Below are positions 31,963 through 40,577 of a stretch of DNA of 64,000 bases, in pieces. Where the stretch lies: NCBI GenBank assembly GCA_024682115.1, contig JAIKZO010000065.1, positions 1 to 64,000 of the forward strand. The letters run 5' to 3'. The DNA comes from Lachnospiraceae bacterium. GTDB taxonomy: Bacteria > Bacillota > Clostridia > Lachnospirales > Lachnospiraceae. The stretch's first letter is position 1. The number at the start of each line of letters is the position of its first letter. The notes under the pieces were generated by a model, which did not search any database, was not told the origin of the DNA, and was given only the letters and a program-made list of their open reading frames with translations. The translations under genes were made by a program, and so were the position numbers.

Positions 31963-33399
31963 ATGAAGAAAAATCTTAAACTTTCAGCCCTTGTGCTTGC
32001 TTTAACACTGATACTTTCAGGGTGCGGCGCTTCAGATTTACAGAGCGTGAACCAGGATGTTAAGCCGGCCGATACGACGGGCGAAGCGACATCGGTCGAA
32101 ACAGCCGAGACCACTGAAGATACCGAAGCGGATGTCACTGAGGATACCGCAGAGGATGAAAAGGAGAATGAAATGAGCAACATGGAAGTGCCTGCATTGA
32201 GGGACTGCGTGCCGAAGGATATGGACGGGACGTTCATAGGATGTGCGGTAACATATGATGAGATAAATGATCCCAAGGTATTTGAGATCATGACGACTCA
32301 CTTTAATGCCGTTACGTTCGGAAATGAATTAAAACCGGATTGCCTGTTCGGATATCATAACAGTGCATGTCCCGGAACGGTAGAGGACGAGCTGAACGGT
32401 CAGACGATCATCGTTCCCGTAATGGATTTTTCAAGAGCCGAGGCGATGCTCGATAAGATATACGAATATAACGAGCAGAACCCTGACCGGCAGATAAAGG
32501 TCAGAGGTCATGTCCTTGTATGGCATTCCCAGACTCCCGAATGGTTCTTCCACGAGGATTACGATAAATCAAAAGACTATGTTGATAAAAAGACCATGGA
32601 CATGCGCCTTGAGTGGTACATCAAGACTGTCCTTGAGCATTTTACCGGACCCGACAGCAAGTATAAGGACATGTTCTACGGATGGGATGTGGTCAATGAG
32701 GCTGTATCCGACAACGCGGGAAAGATCCGTACTGATGCGGAAAAGGCCGATGAGGCCCTCTCTTCGGATACTCACGGAAGCAACTCAAGCTGGTACCACG
32801 TATACGGCAGCGAAGAATTCATAATCAATGCGTTCAGGTATGCGAACAAGTATGCTCCGGAAACGCTTGAACTTTACTATAACGATTACAACGAGACCAA
32901 TCTGGCCAAGAGGAACGGTATAGTTGCACTTCTTACGGCCATTAAGGAAAATGAAGGACCTGCGGGAGAAGGAACCAGGATCTCGGCCATGGGAATGCAG
33001 GGACATTATAATATGGACCAGCCTTCAGCCAATGATGTTGAGGTATCCGCAAAGGCATATGCGGCTGTTGTGGGTTCAGTACAGATCACCGAGCTCGATA
33101 TCAGGGCGTCGGACGGTTATGACGGTACCGAAGCTACGAAAGAAGAAGAAAACGAGAAACTCCGCAAGAGATACAACGTTCTTTACTATACCCTTAAATC
33201 GCTTAAGAACACGGGCGGAGTGGATGTGACAGGGATAACTTTCTGGGGTACCGTGGATAAATACTCGTGGCTTCAGTATGTTTCGAACGTAGGCGGAGGA
33301 AGCACCAAAAAGAAGCCTCAGATGCCGCTCCTTTTTGACGACAACTACGAGCCCAAACCGGCCTTTTACGTGTTTGCCCAGGCCGCAAGCAATGAATGA
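31963..33399 (+). CDS. Endo-1,4-beta-xylanase, GH10, secreted lipoprotein
   Basis: 478 residues. The start at 31963 follows TTGGAGAG and gives a lipoprotein signal with lipobox LSGC (Cys about residue 22). An acidic Thr/Glu spacer (about 30-70) leads to the GH10 barrel. Signature parts are GHVLVWHSQTPEWFF, acid/base Glu246 (WDVVNEAV) and nucleophile Glu377 (ITELDIRASDG). Anchored on the outer cell face, it would cut xylan into oligosaccharides for import. Divergent from the AraC-type gene, which likely controls it. No carbohydrate-binding module is seen. Confidence 0.94.
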   Translation: MKKNLKLSALVLALTLILSGCGASDLQSVNQDVKPADTTGEATSVETAETTEDTEADVTEDTAEDEKENEMSNMEVPALRDCVPKDMDGTFIGCAVTYDEINDPKVFEIMTTHFNAVTFGNELKPDCLFGYHNSACPGTVEDELNGQTIIVPVMDFSRAEAMLDKIYEYNEQNPDRQIKVRGHVLVWHSQTPEWFFHEDYDKSKDYVDKKTMDMRLEWYIKTVLEHFTGPDSKYKDMFYGWDVVNEAVSDNAGKIRTDAEKADEALSSDTHGSNSSWYHVYGSEEFIINAFRYANKYAPETLELYYNDYNETNLAKRNGIVALLTAIKENEGPAGEGTRISAMGMQGHYNMDQPSANDVEVSAKAYAAVVGSVQITELDIRASDGYDGTEATKEEENEKLRKRYNVLYYTLKSLKNTGGVDVTGITFWGTVDKYSWLQYVSNVGGGSTKKKPQMPLLFDDNYEPKPAFYVFAQAASNE

Positions 33400-33512
33400 A
33401 CATTAATTAGCATTATTTGACAAGTATCTTTTTTTGACGGGTTATAGAATTAATACTAAAGTCACGGATCGTGTGTTTTAGCCCGTGACATCAGATTTAT
33501 ACGGAGACCGAT

Positions 33513-36491
33513 ATGAACGATACCCTTAAGAAACTCATCATAGTTTTTTCAGTCCTGGCAGGAATAGCAGTACTGTGCGTACTGCTTTCGTTAAGAGGAG
33601 TAGATAATTTTTCTGATAAGTATGCCGGAGTGGACCTGACAGCGGATGTCAGCGGACTTGAGAGGATCGGAACATATGAAGGATATTTAAGGGAACATGA
33701 AGGAGCATCGGAGCCTTCTTCGGATATCGATATCGATATCTTCAACTATACCTCGGAAGGCGATGTAAAGGTTGAAGATAATTACGAAGGCGCTTCCGGT
33801 TCTTACAAAGCACTTTATACCGCGAACGATTCGGTGGTAACATTCAAAGTCAATGCCCCTGAAGCGGGATTCTATAATCTTTATGTCGAATATCTCATTC
33901 CCGAATCAAGAGGAGTGGCCGCAGAAAGAGCGGTATATATAAACGGCGAGATGCCTTTTGAAGATGCAAGGAACATCACTTTTACCAGAATATGGACTGA
34001 CGGAGGAGAAGTCAGGGTTGATAATCAGGGCAACCAGATCCGTCCTTCACAGGTTGAGCGCTTCGACTGGCAGAATGCATATTTCACGGATGACATGGGT
34101 TACGTTGTGGAGCCTTATAAGTTCTATCTTGAAAAGGGAAGCAACGAGATCACGCTCGAAGCCGAGAATGAACCCATGCTCATAAAGACCCTTTCTTTAA
34201 AGGGTATTACTTCAGACAGATCATATGAGGAATATCAGGCCTCATGTCCGAAGGATGCAGGATCGGCCGCAGACAGTTATCTTTACACCGTTCAGGGTGA
34301 AGAATCAACGTTCAGATCAGAATCATCATTATATGCTAAATATGACAGGTCTTCTCCGACCACAGTTCCGAACAGTGTGACCTACACTGTCCTTAACTAT
34401 GTCGGCGGTGAGACATGGCGTGATAACGGACAGTGGATAGAGTGGGACTTTGAAGTTCCCGAAGACGGACTTTATCACATCACGATCAAGGGCCGCCAGA
34501 ACTATAACAGAGGCTCGGTTTCCAACAGGACTGTCTATATAGACGGCGAAGTTCCGTTCAAAGAACTCCGTGAGGTTTCGTTCGCTTATGCAAATGACTG
34601 GGAGTGCAAGACGCTTTCCGATGAGAACGGTACACCGCTTGATTTCTATCTTACAAAGGGTGTTCATACCATCAGGATGGAAGCAACACTCGGCGGTATG
34701 GGACCGATCCTTGAGGAACTTGAGAACTCCACATACAGACTTAATCAGGTCTATCGTAAACTGCTTGTTTATACCGGAGCCAATCCCGACCAGTACAGAG
34801 ACTATCATATAGATACGACTTACCCCGAGATCATGCAGGCCATGGATCTCGAGTCAAAGAGACTTTATAAGATAGTTGATGACATGGTCGCATATTCGGG
34901 ACAGAAGGCCGATCAGATCGCAACTGCCCAGACTGTGGCAACGCAGCTTGAGCGTTTCTGCAAGAAGCCCAATAAGATCACTACGGAATTCGTTTCGTTC
35001 AAGGATAATATAACGGCACTCGGTACCGCTTCACTTAACCTTTCGCAGACAAAGCTTGATATCGACTACATCACGGTATCCGGAAAGAACGTAAAGGTTA
35101 AGAAGGACAAGGCCAATTTTGCGACCAAAACATGGCATGAAGCCAAGTCGTTCGTTGCATCATTCTTCGTGGACTACAATTCGGTCGGAGATGTATATGA
35201 TGAGAACGCTACGGATATAGTAAAGGTATGGGTGCTTACCGGACGCGATCAGGGAACCATATTAAAGGCCATGATCGATGACGACTTTACACCGAATACA
35301 AATATCAAGGTCAACGTTGAGATAGTTGATCCTTCTGCACTCCTTAATGCGGTTCTTGCCGGAAGAGGACCGAACGTGGTCCTTTCGGTGGGTGCCGATC
35401 AGCCGGTCAACTACGCTCTTCGTAAAGCATCCGAAGATATCACCCAGTTTGAAGGATGGGAGGATGTGCTTTCGCATTATTCGGCAAGCTCTTACGAGCA
35501 GTACAGACTGGATGAGCATATTTACGGAGTTCCGGAGACACAGACATTCAACGTTATGTTCTACAGAAAGGACGTACTTGAGGAACTCGGACTCACACCT
35601 CCGAATACATGGAAGGAACTCATAGAGATGCTTCCTACCATTCAGGGTAACAACCTCTCTGTCGGAATCCCGACGGCAGCAGGTTCTTCTACGGTCGCAA
35701 CCGCATCAACAGCTGTAATGAGTAACGTACCGGATCTTTCGATGTACTTCTCACTGCTGTTCCAGTATGGTGGAGACATGTATAACGAAGCAGGCACTAA
35801 GACCCGCGTTGATGATGAGGCAGGTGTCAGCGCATTCGATGATTACATCAGATACTTCAATGATTACGGACTTCCTACCGTTTATGATTCGGTCAGCCGT
35901 TTCAGGTCTGGAGAGATGCCGATAATCATAGGACCTTACAGCACATATAATACGTTGATGGTATCGGCTCCCGAAATAAGAGGACTTTGGGACTTCACCC
36001 TTATCCCCGGTACGGAGTATACGAATGCTGACGGCAGCACCTATATCGACAGATCTGACTTTATCACAGGGTCCGCAACGATGATGATCGCTTCCGATGA
36101 TGAACAGATCAAGAAGCTTTCGTGGGAATTCATGAAGTGGTGGGCAACGCCCGATACGCAGGTCAGATTCGGTAGGGAGATAGAAGCACTGCTCGGATCA
36201 TCAGCCCGTTATGCGACAGCCAACAGGGATGCGTTCTCTAACCTCTCATGGAGCAGTGACGATATCGAGGTGCTCAATGCACAGTGGGATGAGACCACCG
36301 GTATCAGGGAAGTTCCCGGAGGATACTTTACCGGTCGTCATATCTCGAACGCCATACGTAAGGTTATAAACAAGAAAGAAGACTCGCGAGAGACGATCAT
36401 AGATTACTCGATAAAGATAGACGAAGAGATCACAAAGAAACGTAAGGAGTTCGGTATGCCTGTATATGAGGACGATACCGTTAAGCAATAA
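33513..36491 (+). CDS. Very large membrane-anchored ABC solute-binding protein with extra N-terminal modules
   Basis: 992 residues, about twice the normal length. An N-terminal helix (about 7-27) without a lipobox anchors it. Two similar beta-sandwich modules follow (about 70-235 and 265-400), each with the theme of a chain like YINGEMPFEDAR or YIDGEVPFKELR. A helical region (about 420-560) leads to a type 1 solute-binding domain (about 565-980) starting IVKVWVLTGRDQG and containing GVPETQTFNVMFYRKDVLEELG. Two permease genes follow directly. The added modules may bind polysaccharide or wall; that is inferred from fold pattern only. Confidence 0.88.
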   Translation: MNDTLKKLIIVFSVLAGIAVLCVLLSLRGVDNFSDKYAGVDLTADVSGLERIGTYEGYLREHEGASEPSSDIDIDIFNYTSEGDVKVEDNYEGASGSYKALYTANDSVVTFKVNAPEAGFYNLYVEYLIPESRGVAAERAVYINGEMPFEDARNITFTRIWTDGGEVRVDNQGNQIRPSQVERFDWQNAYFTDDMGYVVEPYKFYLEKGSNEITLEAENEPMLIKTLSLKGITSDRSYEEYQASCPKDAGSAADSYLYTVQGEESTFRSESSLYAKYDRSSPTTVPNSVTYTVLNYVGGETWRDNGQWIEWDFEVPEDGLYHITIKGRQNYNRGSVSNRTVYIDGEVPFKELREVSFAYANDWECKTLSDENGTPLDFYLTKGVHTIRMEATLGGMGPILEELENSTYRLNQVYRKLLVYTGANPDQYRDYHIDTTYPEIMQAMDLESKRLYKIVDDMVAYSGQKADQIATAQTVATQLERFCKKPNKITTEFVSFKDNITALGTASLNLSQTKLDIDYITVSGKNVKVKKDKANFATKTWHEAKSFVASFFVDYNSVGDVYDENATDIVKVWVLTGRDQGTILKAMIDDDFTPNTNIKVNVEIVDPSALLNAVLAGRGPNVVLSVGADQPVNYALRKASEDITQFEGWEDVLSHYSASSYEQYRLDEHIYGVPETQTFNVMFYRKDVLEELGLTPPNTWKELIEMLPTIQGNNLSVGIPTAAGSSTVATASTAVMSNVPDLSMYFSLLFQYGGDMYNEAGTKTRVDDEAGVSAFDDYIRYFNDYGLPTVYDSVSRFRSGEMPIIIGPYSTYNTLMVSAPEIRGLWDFTLIPGTEYTNADGSTYIDRSDFITGSATMMIASDDEQIKKLSWEFMKWWATPDTQVRFGREIEALLGSSARYATANRDAFSNLSWSSDDIEVLNAQWDETTGIREVPGGYFTGRHISNAIRKVINKKEDSRETIIDYSIKIDEEITKKRKEFGMPVYEDDTVKQ

Positions 36492-36505
36492 GCGGAAGGA
36501 TCAGC

Positions 36506-37444
36506 ATGAAAGAATTTTTCGACAAGTATGTCAAGTTAAGAAAACATAATGCGAAGATAGCGTGGAAAAAGGCCAAGCGCGCCAAGATGTGTTATGCATT
36601 CCTGGCACCGTATGCCATACTGTTTGCCATGTTCTTCATCTTCCCCGTAGTAGCGTCGATCTATTTCAGTTTCACCTACTACAACATCCTCGAGAGCCCG
36701 AGGTTCATAGGGCTTCAGAACTACATCTCGCTGGTGCTTGAAGATGATATCTTCCTGACGAGTATAAAGAACACGTTCATGATAGCCATCATAACGGGTC
36801 CCCTGGGATATATCATGTCATTCCTTTTTGCATGGCTCATCAACGAGCTTCCCAGATGGGTACGTTCGGTAGCGGTCATCGTATTCTATGCTCCTTCGAT
36901 CGCAGGTAACTGTTACGTTATCTTCTCGGTATTCTTCAGAGGAGATGCATACGGATACGTTAACGCGATACTGATGAACATGGGTATCATAGATGCCCCG
37001 ATCCTCTGGCTCATCAATCCCACATACATGCTTCCGATCTGTATGCTGGTTATACTGTGGATGAGTCTCGGAACAGGATTCCTTTCATTCGTTGCCGGAC
37101 TTCAGGGTGTAGATAAGGCCCAGTTCGAAGCAGGTTACATGGACGGTATCAAGAACAGATGGCAGGAGCTTTGGTACATCACGCTTCCCAATATGAAGCC
37201 CATGCTGATGTTCGGTGCGGTAATGAGCATAACCCAGGCATTCGGTGTCTGCGACGTCACGATGGCGCTGTGCGGATATCCCAGTACGGACTATGCGGCA
37301 AGAACGATCGTCACGCACCTTTTCGACTATGGTTATTCCAGATTTGAGATGGGATATGCCTGTGCGATAGCTACGGTATTATTCCTGATCATGATCTTAT
37401 GTAATAAAGCCATTCAGGCACTGTTAAGAAGAGTAGGAACGTAA
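36506..37444 (+). CDS. Carbohydrate ABC transporter permease (MalF/LplB type)
   Basis: 312 residues with six membrane helices and the EAA loop EAGYMDGIKNRWQELWYITLP that contacts the ATPase. A basic, charged N-terminal tail (about 1-30) precedes the first helix. It forms a heterodimer with the permease encoded 2 bases downstream, fed by the large binding protein upstream. No ATPase gene is in this cluster, so a shared MsmX/UgpC-type ATPase encoded elsewhere is expected, as is usual for this family. Confidence 0.93.
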   Translation: MKEFFDKYVKLRKHNAKIAWKKAKRAKMCYAFLAPYAILFAMFFIFPVVASIYFSFTYYNILESPRFIGLQNYISLVLEDDIFLTSIKNTFMIAIITGPLGYIMSFLFAWLINELPRWVRSVAVIVFYAPSIAGNCYVIFSVFFRGDAYGYVNAILMNMGIIDAPILWLINPTYMLPICMLVILWMSLGTGFLSFVAGLQGVDKAQFEAGYMDGIKNRWQELWYITLPNMKPMLMFGAVMSITQAFGVCDVTMALCGYPSTDYAARTIVTHLFDYGYSRFEMGYACAIATVLFLIMILCNKAIQALLRRVGT

Positions 37445-37446
37445 GG

Positions 37447-38349
37447 ATGAGCAAAAAAGCAAAAAAAGAAGTACAGGAAAAAGAATATCGTAAGCCGCTG
37501 ATCAAGAAAAGGAAGCCCAACCGCTCTATAGGAGGCGACATTGCTTTGTATGTGTTCCTTGCGCTGGTTGCCTTTGTCATGGCTTTCCCGATCATATATG
37601 CGGTGAGTTCCGCATTGAAGCCGTTGGACGAACTGTTCAAGTTCCCGCCCACGATCTTTGCACAGCACCCGACACTTGATAACTTCTCCGATCTGTTCAT
37701 AACCATGGGCAAATCATGGGTAACGTTCTCAAGATACCTGTTCAATACCGTATTTATCACGGCGGTAGGAACAGCGGGACATCTGATCATAGCATCAATG
37801 GGAGCTTTCGTTCTGGCCAAGTATGAATTCCCCGGTGCGCAGGGATTCTTCAAAGTCGTAACCGTAGCCATGATGTTCACGGGATATGCAACAGCGATCC
37901 CCAACTACATCATCCTCAACAAACTCGGCTGGATAGATACATACTGGGCTATAATAATCCCCGCATTTGCTTCACCCATGGGATTCTTCCTTATGAAGCA
38001 GTTCATGGAAGGACTTCCGACCTCTCTTATCGAGGCTGCCAAGATAGACGGCGCCAATGAGTGGAAGGTATTCTCGGGAATAGTAATGCCCAACGTTAAG
38101 CCTGCATGGATGACACTTATCATCTTCTCCGTTCAGGCTCTGTGGAACAACAAGGCTTCCACATACATCTATTCCGAAGAAAGAAAAACTCTTGTCTATG
38201 CACTTCAGCAGATCCAGGCAGGAGGTATCGCCAGAACCGGACAGGGAGCTGCGGTACTGGTAGTGGTAATGATAGTTCCGATCGCTATATTTATTTTCTC
38301 TGAGAGCCAGATCCTTGAGACGATGGCAAGCTCAGGATTAAAAGACTAA
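37447..38349 (+). CDS. Carbohydrate ABC transporter permease (MalG/LplC type)
   Basis: 300 residues with six helices and the EAA loop IEAAKIDGANEWKVFSGIVMP. The N-terminal tail is rich in Lys (KKAKKEVQEKEYRKP). It pairs with the permease just upstream. The end, SQILETMASSGLKD, is the usual MalG-type tail. It starts after TAAGG with 2 bases between genes, so translation is likely coupled. Confidence 0.93.
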   Translation: MSKKAKKEVQEKEYRKPLIKKRKPNRSIGGDIALYVFLALVAFVMAFPIIYAVSSALKPLDELFKFPPTIFAQHPTLDNFSDLFITMGKSWVTFSRYLFNTVFITAVGTAGHLIIASMGAFVLAKYEFPGAQGFFKVVTVAMMFTGYATAIPNYIILNKLGWIDTYWAIIIPAFASPMGFFLMKQFMEGLPTSLIEAAKIDGANEWKVFSGIVMPNVKPAWMTLIIFSVQALWNNKASTYIYSEERKTLVYALQQIQAGGIARTGQGAAVLVVVMIVPIAIFIFSESQILETMASSGLKD

Positions 38350-38361
38350 AGAGGTTGTTGT

Positions 38362-39882
38362 ATGAAGAAAGTCTTTAAAAGATTATTTGCAATCGTATTA
38401 AGCACGGTGATCGCAACGGGTATACCGCTTTGCGCGTTCGCGGAAGATCCCGCAACGGGTGAGATAAGTTATACCTACAATCTCGATTACTGGGGAGACG
38501 TTCAGGATTCGCCCGATTTTTACACAGTATGCAAGGTCTTCACATCATCCGATCTGGGTCTTGAAGTAAAACTCAAGAATCCCGAAGGTCTTTTCGTGAG
38601 CGGGGATCTTCTCTACTTATGCGATACCGGTAATAACAGGATAATAGAGATCAAGAGGATTTCTTCGGAAAAACTCGAGGTCGTAAGGATAATAGACAGT
38701 TTTAAGGGTGCCGACAACAATACGTTCAGCGGACCTACGGACATAGCGATTTCCGAAGACGGCAATTTCTTTATCGCCGACAAGGGAAATGCCAGGGTGT
38801 TAAAACTCGATCCCGATTTCAACTTCCTGCTCGAGTTTGTAAAGCCCGTCGATAATACGCTCGATCCCAAGCTTACGTTCCAGCCCAGCAAGCTTGCCGT
38901 CGACACGGCCGAGAGAGTTTACTGTATAGCGACGGGTATCAACAAAGGTCTTATAAAGTATGAGCCCGACGGAACATTTTCGGGATTTGTCGGTGCGACA
39001 AAGGTTACATTTGATTTCATGGATTACCTCTGGAAGAAATTTGCGACACAGGCACAGAGAGCCCAGATGGAATCCTTTGTTCCCACCGAGTATGACAATA
39101 TCTACATGGACCATGAAGGTTTTGTGTACGCATGTACGGGTGCCGTTACAAGGGAAGATCTAAGGGCTGATAAAGCAGATGCCATAAGAAAGATCAACCT
39201 CATGGGTAACGATATCATGGTACGCAACGGTGAGTGGCCGATCTACGGTGATATCCATATGGGATCCGGCGGAGGATATGAAGGCCCTTCATATTTCTCG
39301 GATGTTACGGTGTTCCCCAACGATATTTTCGTATGTCTTGACAGGAACAGGGGACGTTGCTTCGGATACGACGATCAGGGACATCTTGTCTTTGCTTTCG
39401 GAGGAAACGGAAACATGGACGGATATTTCAGACGCCCCGTTGCGATAGAACACTTTGATCACGATCTTCTCGTGCTTGATACCCTTGATTGTGCGATCAC
39501 GGTATTCGTTCCGACCCATTTCGGAGGACTTGTTTACAATGCCATCGAGGAATTCGACGAAGGCCGATATATAGAGTCCGGTAAAGCCTGGGAAGAGGTG
39601 ATGAAACTCAACGGAAACTATGACCTGGCTTATATTGGCATAGGAAGATCACTGCTCCGTCAGGAAAGATATAAAGAAGCTATGGATTACTTCGAAGTTA
39701 AATACGATGATGAAAACTACTCAAAAGCCTTCAAACAGTATCGTAAGGAATGGGTGGAAGAGCATATAGTCATCATAGTCATCGTTCTGATCGCATTGTT
39801 CCTTATTCCCATGGGAATAGGAAAGATCAAGTCGATCAAGCATGAGATTGACATAGCGGATATAGATTGGGAGAAATCATGA
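38362..39882 (+). CDS. Exported NHL-repeat protein with C-terminal membrane anchor
   Basis: 506 residues. A signal peptide (about 1-27, ending CAFAE) is followed by NHL-type beta-propeller repeats (about 70-390). Clear units have FVSGDLLYLCDTGNNRIIEI, GPTDIAISEDGNFFIAD and PSKLAVDTAERVYCIA. Then come TPR-like helices (about 400-465, IESGKAWEEVMKLNGNYDLA) and a membrane helix near the end (about 471-491). The propeller would face outside. It has no catalytic motif I can see. It may be a scaffold or sensor for the two ABC importers that flank it. It overlaps the next gene by 4 bases. Confidence 0.85.
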   Translation: MKKVFKRLFAIVLSTVIATGIPLCAFAEDPATGEISYTYNLDYWGDVQDSPDFYTVCKVFTSSDLGLEVKLKNPEGLFVSGDLLYLCDTGNNRIIEIKRISSEKLEVVRIIDSFKGADNNTFSGPTDIAISEDGNFFIADKGNARVLKLDPDFNFLLEFVKPVDNTLDPKLTFQPSKLAVDTAERVYCIATGINKGLIKYEPDGTFSGFVGATKVTFDFMDYLWKKFATQAQRAQMESFVPTEYDNIYMDHEGFVYACTGAVTREDLRADKADAIRKINLMGNDIMVRNGEWPIYGDIHMGSGGGYEGPSYFSDVTVFPNDIFVCLDRNRGRCFGYDDQGHLVFAFGGNGNMDGYFRRPVAIEHFDHDLLVLDTLDCAITVFVPTHFGGLVYNAIEEFDEGRYIESGKAWEEVMKLNGNYDLAYIGIGRSLLRQERYKEAMDYFEVKYDDENYSKAFKQYRKEWVEEHIVIIVIVLIALFLIPMGIGKIKSIKHEIDIADIDWEKS

Positions 39883-40535
39883 TCACAGCATTGACCAGAA
39901 AAGAAACATGGAACAGATATTTTGATTCGCTCAAGTTTGCGTTGTACATAATGACGCATCCGCTTGACGGATTTTGGGATCTTACGCACGAAAAGCGCGG
40001 AACCTATGCGGCGGCAAATACCATCCTCATCCTGACCATCATGGCCAGGCTCATGAGACTCAGGTTCACGAGCTTTATATTCGTACAGGTATACTGGGAG
40101 GAAGTAAATATCTTCCTTTATATCGGAAGTATCCTTTTTCCGCTGGCTTTATGGGTCATCGGAAACTGGGCGCTCACAACGCTCTTTGACGGAAAGGGAA
40201 GACTTGGACAGGTATATATGGCCACCTGTTACGGACTTGCTCCTTATCCGATCATCCAGTTCCCGCTCATGATCTTCAGTAATTTTGTAACTGTGGAAGA
40301 AGGGCAGTTCTATTCGGTACTCAGCGTGATCTCACTCATATACTGCGCCGTATGGATCGTTGTCGGAATGGGTCAGATACATGAGTTCTCGGCCGGTAAG
40401 AACCTTTTGTTCACGGTGGCTTCGCTTTTTGCGATGCTGGTAATGATATTCATCCTGATGATCTTCTTCAGCATGGTATCGCAGGGAGTATTCTACATCA
40501 TCTCCCTTGTGAGGGAATTCCTTTTCAGGCTATAG
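39879..40535 (+). CDS. YIP1-family membrane protein
   Basis: 218 residues from the ATG at 39879, which overlaps the previous stop (ATGA) and follows a GGGAG site. There are five or six hydrophobic helices with the YIP1-type early segment LKFALYIMTHPLDGFWDLTHEKRG and later CYGLAPYPIIQFPL. The bacterial YIP1 family has no known biochemical role. Tight coupling with the NHL-repeat gene suggests both act in one membrane complex. Confidence 0.82.
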   Translation: MITALTRKETWNRYFDSLKFALYIMTHPLDGFWDLTHEKRGTYAAANTILILTIMARLMRLRFTSFIFVQVYWEEVNIFLYIGSILFPLALWVIGNWALTTLFDGKGRLGQVYMATCYGLAPYPIIQFPLMIFSNFVTVEEGQFYSVLSVISLIYCAVWIVVGMGQIHEFSAGKNLLFTVASLFAMLVMIFILMIFFSMVSQGVFYIISLVREFLFRL

Positions 40536-40577
40536 CGCCTTCGGGCTTTCATAAAGTTTAGTTATTTTGGAGCGGAC

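Noticed and set aside
33417-33462. TTGACA and TTGACG before the large binding protein gene
   Set aside because: The first has its best -10 at 20 bp; the second pairs at 17 bp only with TAAAGT. A promoter is likely in this gap, but I cannot choose one with confidence.
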